From: Branchipolynoe longqiensis
Taxonomy: Eukaryota; Annelida; Polychaeta; Phyllodocida; Polynoidae
Direction: 5' to 3'
DNA: 64,000 bases
Assembly: GCA_030323885.1 (NCBI GenBank)
Contig: CM059193.1
Span: 78,767,447-78,831,446, forward strand
The notes beneath the pieces are model-generated. The model did not search any database, had not been told where the DNA came from, and worked only from the letters and a program-made list of their open reading frames with translations. Positions 44,017 to 54,365 of the stretch are shown here, piece by piece. The position numbers and the translations under genes are program-made. Positions within the stretch are counted from its first letter, which is position 1; each line of letters starts with the position of its first letter.

Positions 44017-44080
44017 CACCCCCAATAGCCGATGTTTACTTTTTGTGGTGGGGGGGTGGGGGGGTCATTAAACAAACAAA
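44017..44080 (+). mobile_element. 5'-truncated SINE-D with 15-bp target duplication
   Basis: 64 bp ending TCATTAAACAAACAAA and containing CCAATAGCCGATG. TTGCTGAGTCTTCCT flanks it at 44002-44016 and 44081-44095. This is a clean target-primed insertion of only the SINE 3' end. Confidence 0.8.
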
Positions 44081-44232
44081 TTGCTGAGTCTTCCTTATCG
44101 AACCATCTTTAAATATACATAATAGTCTCATTATCAAAATCCATTAAACAAATTGGATAAAATCAGTGGAATAGGCCTTTTTCGCAGAGTTTATGCAGTG
44201 AACCATTACCCACAATATTAGTTCTGCCATTG

Positions 44233-44407
44233 CCACCAGAGGGCAGATTGATGGTGGAAATCCAATATAGCACGTTTTTCGCTAGATCATTCTTCACAGT
44301 GAACTGCTACACAATGCATTAGTTCTTGCCAGTGCCTCCAGAGGGCAAACTCCTTTATAATAGCTGCTACTCGCAATATCAGTTCTTCCACTGCCACTAG
44401 AGGGCGG
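44233..44407 (+). promoter_or_regulatory. Three same-direction CTCF-like motifs
   Basis: CCACCAGAGGGCAG (44233-44246), CCTCCAGAGGGCAA (44335-44348) and CCACTAGAGGGCGG (44394-44407). All fit the CTCF core and lie in a loosely tandem context (AGTTCTGCCATTGCCACC, AGTTCTTGCCAGTGCCTCC). A related unit without the full motif is at about 49918-49945. Confidence 0.4.
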
Positions 44408-44734
44408 ATTGGTTGTTGACCTCGTCTATAACGCAGGCAATAGAAATTCTGAAGATCAATGTTGATCAACACCAACACAAATCTACAAGGATATCGCCCT
44501 ATTTCTAGAATAGCTGATGGAGTTTCCATGGACTTGTATTCCATAGTCTGCACGCAGGATCACCCAGCACCAAGGCACCAAGCCAATCGGAAATCGGGTG
44601 CTTTGCAAAGGCCCCTCTGAGCATGCTTCAGTAGTAACCATAGTTACTCCTATCTTGGTCAACATTCTAGACATAGGTCATGACCTAGTGTGGTGTGTGC
44701 TTGCCACAAGGGTGTGAAGAATGACATGTGAAAT

Positions 44735-45067
44735 GTTGGTTGGCTGTTGGAGTTTTACGTACTCTCAACATCTAAGGTCATATCAGGAGGGATACCAACT
44801 TGTGACAGTGCACACTCATGATGGCTTTATGATGCTGCCCCCCTGGGAAATCAGGCCGCCGGTACCATGACCTGACAGTCCCACTCAGTCACATTATCTT
44901 GATACTCAGCTAAACAGTCCTTGCCATATTCTATTAATCCCAAACACCTGGCTAGGAAACAACAAGTATCAGTTTTATAAGTCATTAGTTTGACTCGACC
45001 GGTAACCGAACTCCGGATCTCCCGAATGCGAAGTCAGCGCTCTACTGATTCTGCCACCACTTCCGGG
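44735..45067 (-). mobile_element. SINE-B copy, full length
   Basis: From GGTTGGCTGTTGGAGTTTTA to the head AACCGAACTCCGGATCTCCC and CTGCCACCACTTCCGG. Confidence 0.85.
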
Positions 45068-45655
45068 CACATGGAAAATGTGATTACTGCAGTTATTTGA
45101 GATAAATCTCAGAAATGTGTTATCTTTAAACACCCTTTCGTGACCATCTTGTCAAGCAATCAACGTTAGCCCCCACTTATCAGTCCCTGTAGCGATCGGT
45201 GCGGCATGCAGCATGTGGTGTGCGAATAGAAACGTCAGTCGCACTTGTCCATTAGTTTTAGATGAGGAGAGGTGACTGAGCATTACGGAACGGTCACACA
45301 CAAGGGTGCAGAGGAGAACCATATGGTAGTGGTGGTGGTGGGGTTCGGGTTGGTAAAAATGCTAACATAGCCACAAAAATATGAATACTTATCTATAATT
45401 TGGTAATTATAAAGGTAGGAACCCCCATGTGACGTACCAAGAGGTACATAGATATAAATGCCATATTAGGTCATATACAGTGCAGTATTGAGTATACTTG
45501 TTTATTTATATTTTTTAAATATAGCCAGTCGTGTGCCACATGCCACATGCCACATACATACCATGTGCAAGGAATCATTCTATTCACATACCACATGCCA
45601 CATGTTTCATGCCACATACCGCATACCGTATACCGCGTGTAAGGAATGCGCGCTT
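45068..45655. other. No gene; CACATGCCACATACC repeat
   Basis: 45535-45640 has irregular CACATGCCACATACC and CATACCGCATACCG units. The remainder is unrecognised. Confidence 0.6.
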
Positions 45656-45934
45656 AATACTGCCCATCATGGATAAGTCTGAACAGATATGTTTTCCACA
45701 TTACACAGTTGGTCAAGAGAAAGCCGAAGCCTACACTTTTACTGAACCAAGGGATTTTTAACCCCCCACACCACATAGACATGATATGAGAACAACTGGT
45801 CTTTGATGACACTGTAAGTTATACACAGCAGTGGTCATCCAAATTGGCAGAGGTGATGGCATGGGGAATCGAACCACTGACCTTCAGATTAGGAGTCAGA
45901 TCTAGAAAAAAACTCAGAGAACACAAGAGCACAC
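45656..45934 (-). mobile_element. SINE-A copy, near full length
   Basis: Minus strand from ACTGCCCATCATGGATAAGT to GGGAATCGAACCACTGACC and TCAGAGAACACAAGAGCACA. Confidence 0.8.
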
Positions 45935-46004
45935 CAATCCGCATATATATATATATATATATGTTTTTTTAAAGTCGGATATGCAGAATCAAAATGAGGC
46001 TAAG

Positions 46005-46069
46005 TGTCTTAAATTTGAAAATTCGATGCTTTCATCGGACTATGGCATAGTCTATGCAGCTTTACTCAA
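46005..46069 (-). mobile_element. MITE-R end fragment
   Basis: AAATTTGAAAATTCGATGCT then TTCATCGGACTATGGCATAG and CTATGCAGCTTTA, the family terminus. Orientation is uncertain because the end is duplicated. Confidence 0.5.
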
Positions 46070-46081
46070 CAACGAATGTTA

Positions 46082-46761
46082 TGGGGCTGTCACACTATGA
46101 CGTAACGACGTCAACGTAGGGAGAACGTGAAGAACGTTGAACTTCTCGGCGTAGTATGCAAATTTGGGCACAAGTTGAACGTGGATGCAGCGTAGTGGAC
46201 GAGAGAGCAACGTCGGTAAAGCGTAGTGATACCGTCGTTCGACGAGAGAGGTCAACGTAATAACGCTGACGGAACGTTATGAACGTTATTCAATCGTCAG
46301 AAGAACGTTACATGACGTTCGCTACGTCATGATACGTTGAACGTATGTTGAATGCACGTTCTCCTGACGTTCTCCTGACGTTCTCCTGACGTTGTCCTGA
46401 CGTTCCCATTACGCCCCGTGGGCATTTGCACTTGGTTTAATGGGGGTCAACGTAGTGGAACGTAGTTGAACGTAGTGAGGAGCGTTGGAATAACGTCCGT
46501 TTAACGTCATTGACGTTCGCTGAACGTGAACAGAACGTACGGCAAACGTAAACCCTTACGTTCGACCTACGTCGAAACTTTTGAACATGTCCAAAACCTC
46601 GACGTAATTCGACGTAACACGACGTAATGTGACGTAGCTCGACGTCACTCTAACGTCATTATGACGTCATCATAACGTAATCCAACGTACATCAATGTAA
46701 TGACGAAATATCACCATGTTAGGCTCACGTTGGCTCATTACGTCGTAGTGTGACAGGGGTA
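46082..46761. mobile_element. MITE-H, AACGT-motif subtype
   Basis: Inverted ends: GGGGCTGTCACACTATGACG and CGTCGTAGTGTGACAGGGG. The interior is dense in GAACGT, AACGTA, GACGTT and TACGTC. The halves are mirror-like around a non-repetitive centre. Flanks TTA and TAA. No ORF. Confidence 0.8.
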
Positions 46762-47712
46762 TAAAACAACAGCAACAAGGTCTGCCCACTTCCCAGCTGC
46801 AGTGACTGACCGTCGGAGCGGCCACGAGCCCGCGGCTTCTAGGATTGATACCCTACTTTTGTCGTCCCGGAAGTGACATATTTGGAGCCGGCGCCAGCGC
46901 CACTCACGATGACAACCGACACCTTGCCGGAATGTCACCCCTCCCCCCCCCCGTCCACCCCCGATTATCGCTCAGCTCCCATCTCGTTACGATTATCCAA
47001 ACCAAGTCTGATTAGCGACGCGAAGCGCCGTGTGCAGACCCGTCCATGGTTTCAGTTGATGACAGTCGTCATGGATCCGGCGAGAAACCACCCTGTAACG
47101 CGCCCCCGCCCCCTACACCCCCCCCCCCCCCCCACACACACACACATATGCCCGGTCGGGTGGTGGCATGTCGCAACACGCCTGCCACCGCTGCGCGCGC
47201 CGGCCTATTTACGACACTGCTCGCCGCATGACAATAGCGCCCCCAGTGGCCATCAGCGACACTAATGAGCGGGAACGTGGAGGGAGGGAGGGAGGGAGGG
47301 AGGGAGGGAGGGAGGGAGGGAGGGAGGGAGGGAGGGAGGGAATCACCCGGATGGATACAGCCCAGCACTTGTGTGGACACTGACTGGACTGTTAGCATGT
47401 CAGTGTAACCAAGCCCGCGCAGCACCAGCGCGCATGCGCCAACATGTCGGCATAGTTTCGTTGATTTATATTGTTAGCACAGCATCTGGTCTACCGATAT
47501 GCACACACTGGCCTGAATTCCCAAATGTGTACATGTGTATATCAGGGTAGTTACACGTCAACAATATATGGTTCATCCACATAGTGTGTTCGTCCTATTC
47601 ACCCATTACCGATGTACTGGGTGTGGGTGTGGGGGTGGAGGGGGTGGGGGTTCTTCACTGTTGTCGTAGACTCATTATTGACAGATTTGCCAAGTTAAGA
47701 CTTCAGCAAGTT
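46762..47712. other. No gene; GC-rich patches and (GGGA)n
   Basis: 47279-47342 is a GGGA microsatellite. C and CA runs lie at 47118-47145. AGCGCCCCCAGTGGCCA at 47236-47252 is an inverted CTCF-like motif. No coding domain. Confidence 0.6.
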
Positions 47713-47873
47713 CTGTGGAGTGTTGCGGAGAGCAGGAATTGAACCCACATCTCTTTGCCTTCCGGGCCAATGTGCTAATCATTACACCACGTAGGCTCCC
47801 TGATGTCATCACCAAATTTACATCCACCTGTCTATATGGCTCCTTGCCTGAAAGGTCAATGCAGACCACTACA
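47713..47873 (-). mobile_element. Decayed TRIM LTR
   Basis: The right end GCAGACCACTACA equals the LTR start (minus strand). The B-box region reads GCAGGAATTGAACCC and the A-box region TAATCATTACACCACGTAGG. About the last 25 bases of the LTR are not recognisable. A third TRIM locus in this window. Confidence 0.7.
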
Positions 47874-48189
47874 CCATGCAAGTAGCACAATGACACAAAC
47901 TCTCCCTCATTTACATATTCTTGATATTGAGCCAATCAAGTCTAGTAATAATACGGAAGGCCGGGTATGCTACTAGCGAAAAGTACACACTTTGCAAGTC
48001 TTTCGTTTTCCTCAGCCGGGGATTGATCCCACAACTCCTCATTTGGGGACCGAGTGCATTTCCCAGTTATTCAACCCATTCAGTGACAAACAGTTGCATG
48101 ATATGATGGAATCAAACAATTTTCTAAACCCCTGACATTTGCCTAAATTTGATCCTTTATATCCAACTTAGATGCTGGGTGCATTTATT

Positions 48190-48630
48190 ATTGCATATCA
48201 TCATCATCATCATCATCATGCTGTCGGTCGCGATGCGACAAAGACTGCTTTTATTACTTGACTGCTGCTCTGCTCTCCATTTAGCACATTTCATGAAAGC
48301 TGCCTGCAAAAGTGTTGAAGTGCTGCTGGCTTTTGCAAGTTACCAGCGGCACTCTCTCGGGGAGCAAATAGAGGTTTCACACCGGCAAGAACATGTCCAG
48401 ACAGGCGCAAAACTATTTGTCCATGCATTGGCTGGTCGGGAGATGTTGGAAGTTCCATACATCAACCGCCCTTCATGCTGCCACAGTGACATGGTTTTCT
48501 GTTTAGGGTTTGCTCCCTTAGCCTTCGGTTCTGTCAAGAACCTGTACCACAAGGCAGTGCTTTACAACTCTGCAGGGCAGGGGCGTCAAACTCCCTGAGG
48601 TATTTCAATACCTGCAATACCTGCATACCT
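48190..48630 (+). repeat. rep-1, copy 2
   Basis: Begins in (ATC)n and follows 24150-24590 closely (GCTGTCGGTCGCGATGCGAC ... GGGCGTCAAACTCCCTGAGG). Here rep-2 does not follow. Confidence 0.7.
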
Positions 48631-48782
48631 AGTATATTGCATATACGGAGAGTTAAGTCAACTAAAAAAAGAACCTCTCACTCCGCCAAACAAGCCTACA
48701 TTTTCCAGCAGTTTGATGCGAGCACCAAATTTAATCAACATTAATTTAATCTTCTTTTTTTTTATCTATTTGTTCGCTGAGA

Positions 48783-49108
48783 CTAACTTTGTTTCTTGGG
48801 GTTTTACGTCCTAGTGCCAAATAATATCATTTCAGAACGGGCACAGTGCACACTAATGGCGACTTTATAGTTCTGTCCCACTGGGAGACCAAGCTTCTGG
48901 AGAAGTTCTCAAATATGACGATATCCCACTCGATCACCTTATCCCCATCCTGAGCAAACAAGTCCTCGCCCTATCCTAATGATCCAAAGTACCAGAGTAG
49001 GTAGCAACAAGTTTACATTTTGTAAGTCACTGATTTAACTTTGACGAGATTCGAAACCCCGACCTTCCGCACGGGAAGCCAGCGTTTTTCCCGATACGGA
49101 CATAACCT
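48783..49108 (-). mobile_element. SINE-B copy, diverged
   Basis: TTTCTTGGGGTTTTACGTCC to CCCCGACCTTCCGCACGGG and CCGATACGGACATAACCTCC. Confidence 0.8.
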
Positions 49109-49320
49109 CCAGTGAATCCCTAAGCAGATAAAGTTGATTGGCTTATTGTATTCCACCTATTATCACTCACGGTCGTTTTTTTGTTGGTCAGCAAATCCCT
49201 GGAGATGTGTGTGAGTGGCACTGATGACTCTCACCAACAGCAACGGGGCAACAGATGACACAAGGTGCTGTGTGGGTACAAATAGACCACCTTGCTTCCC
49301 ACAAAGAGGGCGGGGGGAAA

Positions 49321-49652
49321 CGGGACGTAGCTCAGGAGCTGGAGTGTCCACCTGAGAAGGTGTCGGTCATCCTATCGATCCTGCTCAGTGGACCCATTTT
49401 CATTTTTGATTATTTTCCGTTCCAATCAGTGGGCCATGACTGGTTCATCAAAGGATGTGGTATGTGGTGACCTGTCTGTGGGAAAGTGCTTATAAAAGAT
49501 CCCTTGCTGTTCATCGCAAGGATTAGCCTATGTAGCGGTAGCAGGTTTCCACCAAATAAATATGTCAGAATGACCATATGCTTGATGTCCAATAGCCGAT
49601 GATAAAAATCAATGCGCTCTAGAGGCGTCTTTAAATAAAACAAGCGTTTACT
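49321..49652 (+). mobile_element. SINE-D copy, full length
   Basis: The head GGGACGTAGCTCAGGAGCTG (A-box-like TAGCTCAGGAGCTGGAGTG) is preserved. Body CCGTTCCAATCAGTGGGCC, CTTATAAAAGATCCCTTGCT, end GGCGTCTTTAAATAAAACAA. Reference copy for the family. Confidence 0.85.
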
Positions 49653-50298
49653 TTTTTTCCGACTAGTGGGGGGTGGGAGGGGGGGTTGAGTTTCTCCTCC
49701 CCTCCAAAAGATACCCAGTATGTAACTTTCCTGAAATGGCTGGAAAGAAAATTTCAGAACCCCTAGGTTTAACAAAATAACTGGGTGGGGCTAGGGTGTG
49801 AGGGGGGAGGGGGGGGGGTATTCCCATATCCCACTAGTGCCTCGGCTCTTCAGCACTCGTCCATTTGAAGAATGTATTTACCACCACAAACACAAATCCT
49901 GGCCACGGCCATGGCTACCAAATGCATTAGTTCTTGCCATTGCCACCAGAGGAAAGGCTGCTGATGATATGCTGATGATTCTTTTCCACAGAGTATGCTT
50001 CAAGGGACAACTCTGGCATTCAAACTAATATTGTCCTGACATAGCAGATGTCTTATCATAGTAATGACAAACAAATGAAACAGCGTCGTTTATACATTGA
50101 AGAAGCTTATCTGTATACACAACAGAGGGGTTTGTGAGGGGAGCTGTGACCCCCTATCACAGGGGTCACTGGAAACAGCCGCCACTATCAGCAGCGCCAC
50201 TGAGTGATTGCGTGCGCGTGCTTTCGACACCAGTTTATTTTACTCAGTCAGAAGATTGGGTTTAAAAAAAAACGCACCCAGTTTTGTTGGGTTTTTTT
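49653..50298. other. No gene recognised
   Basis: G-rich stretches (49665-49690, 49797-49818) and a unit resembling the 44 kb CTCF-like repeat at about 49918-49945. Otherwise unassigned. Confidence 0.55.
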
Positions 50299-50530
50299 CT
50301 GTTGGTACATTAGTTGATTAAGCGGGGGAATTATCAATCAGTGACAATTGGTCTTCCTCATTCCACTGCTCCTTGCCCTAACCTAATAATGCCAAACGTG
50401 AGGCTAGGTAGCGACAACTAAACTTGTTAAGTCATTCGCTTGATTCAACCAGGGTTCGATCCCGGGAGTTCGAATCCCATGACTTACCAGAATGGGAGGC
50501 AATTGCTCAACTCATCCAACCATGCTGGTA
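50299..50530 (-). mobile_element. SINE-C copy, full length
   Basis: CTGTTGGTACATTAGTTGAT at left, CTTCCTCATTCCACTGCTCC, body GCGACAACTAAACTTGTTAA, B box GGTTCGATCCC region, and CATCCAACCATGCTGG at right. Confidence 0.75.
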
Positions 50531-50740
50531 TGGTCGGGTATTTTAATTATCAACTGAATACTATTATATTCATCTATAAATAATTGACCGTCACTAACAA
50601 ACAACATATACAAATCACAGAAGTATCGGTGTGATGTTTTCTTTTCTGGAAGCAGCTAAATTTAGTCAAAGCCCATTTGGAGAAGCCCCGGCGAGTTCTC
50701 TGTTGAATGTGAGTATTATGAGATTCCATGGAAGGTGTTA

Positions 50741-51420
50741 TACCCCTGTCACACTACGACATAACGAGCGAACGTGAGCCTAACGTCGTGATTTTTCGTC
50801 ATTACGTTGACGTACATTGGATCATGTTATGATGACGTCAGAATGACGTTAGACTGACGTCGAGCTACGTCACATTACGTCGTGTTACGTCGAGTTACGT
50901 CAAGGTTTTGGACATGTTCAGAACTTTCGACGTAGCTCGAACGTAAGGGTTTACGTTCGCCATACGTTCTGTTCAGGTTCAGCGAACGTCAATGACATTA
51001 AACGGATGTTAGGCAAACGCTGCTCAGTATGTTCAACTATGTTCCACTATGTTGACCCACATTAAACGGGGTGGAAACGCCCACGCGGCGTAATGGGAAC
51101 GTCAGGAGAACGTCAGGAGAACATCAGGAGAACATCAGGAGAATGTACATTCAACGTACGTTCAACGTCTCATGACGTATGTAACGTCACGTAACGTTCT
51201 TCTGCCGATGGAATAACATTCATAACGTTCTGTGAGCGTAATGACGTTGTCCTCTCTCGTTGAATGATGGTATCACTACGCTTTACCTACGTTACGCTCT
51301 AGTCCACTACACTGCATCCACCTTCAACTTGTGCCCAAATTTGCATACTACGCCGAGAAGTTCAACGTTCTTCACGTTCTCCCTACGTTGACATCATTAC
51401 GTCATAGTGTGATGGGGCCT
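50741..51420. mobile_element. MITE-H, AACGT-motif subtype, intact with TTA duplication
   Basis: 680 bp, starting TACCCCTGTCACACTACGAC and ending GTCATAGTGTGATGGGGCCT, with TTA on both sides (50738-50740, 51421-51423). The interior is in the opposite orientation to 46082-46761. Confidence 0.85.
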
Positions 51421-51833
51421 TTACCATTGCTAGCTACATCTGTTTGATGGCTTATCTGTACAGTTATCACGTGGGTATGCTCTTTGGAATTTTGTGACTG
51501 TTCTCAACCGCCAAGCTCATTACCATCCCATCTCATGCCATCTTTTCATCCTCCTTCTTCTTGATGGTTTGTGCACCCATGTACAGATTGAATCAAATCC
51601 AAGACCTACCACGTGACTAGAAAAATGAAAAAAAACGGGGGCGGCTTCTGTATTTTGCGTGGATTTGGGGCAGGGGGGTATACTGAGGATATACATCATT
51701 AAAAAAAATGTAGAAAGGAAGAAGAAGAAGGCAAAAATATCTGCATGCGCAGTGATATGTCACTCTTTACTTCTTGGCACTTTCACCAGAGAACATGTTT
51801 GCACTAGAAATCCTCCCTAAAGCCTTGGTCCTC
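51421..51833. other. No gene recognised
   Basis: Mixed DNA; nothing assigned. Confidence 0.6.
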
Positions 51834-52458
51834 TAGCCCTTAGTGGACGTAATTGAACGTCAGTGAACGTAGTGGAGGCTACCGTGGGTCAAACCTGGTG
51901 TTAGTTTGTTAAACTACGTTGAAATAGGTTTTGGTTGATCAGCTACCAAATGATACAGATAAATACATTATGGTACGGATGCCGGTACGTTCAACTACAT
52001 TCAACTACGTTCAACTACCTTCAACTACCTTCAACTACCTTCAACTACGTTTCACCGACGTTCAACTACTTTCAACTACGTTAGCATCCACTACATTCAA
52101 CTACTTTCAACTACGTCCACTAACGGCTCTGTCACCATGCACGATGTAGAACAGGCATGGTTTTGTGCGGGTCAAAGTGCGCTACAGTATGCTAGAGTAT
52201 GCTAGAGTACACTACAGTACGTCAAAGTACATTAGGAGATACATTCTACTACATTAGAAATTCAGCCTCTAACATATCACTCTTTTGAACATGTCCAAAA
52301 ATTAAATAGCAGATCACGGTTCACCCATGTTATTACCAAATTAACATCAAGGACAAGTATGAATGTCCGTACATTCAACTACGTTCAACTACTTTCAACT
52401 ACGTTAGCCTCTACTATGTTCACCTATGTCCACAAACGGCTATGTGAACAGGGCTTAA
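51834..52458. mobile_element. TTCAACTACG-motif MITE
   Basis: The left end AGCCCTTAGTGGACGTAATT and right end CCTATGTCCACAAACGGCTA...AGGGCT form imperfect inverted ends (GTGGACGTA/TATGTCCAC, GTGAACGTAGTGGAGGCTA/TAGCCTCTACTATGTTCAC). The interior has about 14 TTCAACTAC units (51988-52110) and more at 52374-52400. It shares the regular-motif style of MITE-H but not its CACACTA end. Confidence 0.6.
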
Positions 52459-52569
52459 GATCTTTTAAACAGAGGATGCTGCAATATTGAAAGTGCTACC
52501 CATATTAATCAGAGGGCTGATCCGTGGCAGAAATCATACAGCATTGTTTCCTTTGTTCCTTGACGATTC

Positions 52570-52806
52570 ATACTGCATATCATGGATAAGTCTGAATATT
52601 CTCGTTCTCACCATTAGACAGTTGGTCGATAGAAAGCCAGAGCCTGCACTTTTACCCACCCAAGGGACTTTTAACCTCTGACACCACATAGATATGGTAT
52701 GAGAGCAACTGGCTTTTGATGACGCTGTAAGTTATACACAGCTGTGGACATCCAAATTCGCAGAGCTGATGGCATTGGGAATCGAACCACCGACCTTCAG
52801 ATTACA
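52570..52806 (-). mobile_element. SINE-A copy
   Basis: ACTGCATATCATGGATAAGT, ATTAGACAGTTGGTCGATAG, CTGTGGACATCCAAATTCG, and head remnant GGGAATCGAACCACCGACC. Confidence 0.8.
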
Positions 52807-53546
52807 AATAAGTACCGTTGGGTCAATGAAATACACCGACTTTATCCTTCAATCTAATGTCAAGGAGGCATCAGATAAGGTGAGGCAAATCATTCATCGT
52901 GACATCTTCGCTGATAAAAAAAATGATTCAATGTTGAACGGTTCTTTTGTCACCGTCGGCACATTTGGTCTTCGGTCATGAATTAATTGGGTTTAACATT
53001 TAACCCTTCTCAGAGATATGTTGAATTACCAATACAGGAAATGATACTATAATTCCACAAACACCATATCAGCAATACGTGGTTTATTGTTGTACATGTG
53101 ATGTAAGGTATGCCTTGTACGACTCCGCTACTGACCAACTTAAATTCATTCTTTTTCAATTCGATTTTTTTTTGTCAGCAAGTAAATGTTGGTTATGAGA
53201 GGCATTGTGTGGGAGTAAGTAATGTTGAAGGTGTTCTTTTGATTTAAATACTTAACAACAAAAAATATTACCGGTGAATGGAGTGTGTGGGTGGGGGAAT
53301 TCTGGGTACAGCTCTGGCTCCCTTTGTGGGAGCCATTCCTGGCAACGGTGCTTCCGCTGGATGATGCATGATTGCATATTGATCAAGTGGCCGCACACAA
53401 ATAAAGCGCCTCGCCAGGGCTGTCTCTCCACTTGTTAAACATGGGTCAGGGTAGGGTGGGGCGCGCGTGGCATCGGGTAGAGCCGGGTGGCTGGGAAGGG
53501 GGAGGGGGAAGTAGGGTGAGTGGGTGATGGGGCTGTGGTGACGGTT
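52807..53546. other. No gene recognised
   Basis: AT-rich to 53270, then G/T-rich to the next SINE. No domain in any frame. Confidence 0.6.
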
Positions 53547-53820
53547 GGTTTGTTGTTGGAACTTCACGTCCTGCCAACATTTAAGGTCAAATCAAGATGG
53601 GTACCGAGTTGTGGGAGTGCGCACTCATGATGATTTTATAGTGCTGCCCATTGGGAAACCAGATCATGAGCACCATGACCCGATATCTCACTCAGTTACA
53701 TTATCCTAACACTGAGCTAATCAGTCCTTGCCCTATCCTATTAATCCCGAGTGCCGAGCTAGGAAGTGATGAGTATCAATTTTGTAAGTAATTGGTTTGA
53801 TTCGACCGGGAAGTGAACTT

Positions 53821-54320
53821 CCGATCTCCCGATCTCTCAATCTCCCGATCTCCCGATCTCCCGATCTCCCGATCTCCCGATCTCCCGATCTCCCTATCTC
53901 CCCATGGAGAGACCAGACGGGATGGCCGAATGAGTTGGAGCGTCCGTCTCCCGTGCTGGTAGATCGTGGGGTCGTGGGTTCGAACCATGGTCGAGTCAAA
54001 CCAATGACTTGAAAATTGGTGCTTGTCACTTCCTAGCCAGGCGCTCGGCATTATTAGGACAGGGCAAGGACTGGTGTGCTGAGTGTCAGGATAATGTGAC
54101 TGAGTGGGATACCAGGTCATGGTGCCAGTGGCCTGGTTTCCCAGTGAGAGCACTATAAAGTCGCCATGAGTGCGCACTGTCACAAGTCGGTACCTGTCCT
54201 GATATGACCTTAGATGTTGCTAGGACGTAAAACAACAACAAACAAACAAACAAACCCTATCTCCCGAGCTCCCGATCTCCCGATCTCCCGATCTCCCGAT
54301 CTCCCGATCTCCCTATCTCC
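53821..54320. repeat. (CCCGATCT)n microsatellite, interrupted
   Basis: 8-bp units at 53821-53903 and 54255-54320, grown from the GATCTCCCG segment of the SINE-B head and split by the nested SINE. Confidence 0.9.
53903..54254 (+). mobile_element. SINE with SINE-C head and SINE-B body, target duplication visible
   Basis: Starts near CATGGAGAGACCAGACGGG, with head GGATGGCCGAATGAGTTGG, B box GGTTCGAACCATG, full SINE-B body and an (AAAC)n tail. CCCTATCTCCC occurs at 53892-53902 and 54255-54265. The duplication lies in repeat DNA, so its exact length is uncertain. Confidence 0.85.
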
Positions 54321-54365
54321 TGCATGGGAGGCTTGCGTTGTGCTGATTCGGCACCACGCGCGGTG

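Larger units (their letters stand above)
53547..54365 (-). mobile_element. SINE-B copy containing an expanded microsatellite and a nested SINE
   Basis: The tail and body (53547-53820) run to GACCGGGAAGTGAACTTCCG in the tRNA-like head. The head then turns into (CCCGATCT)n and resumes at 54317 as CTCCTGCATGGGAGGCTTGC and GATTCGGCACCACGCG. The two parts fit one SINE once the repeat and nested insert are removed. Confidence 0.8.
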
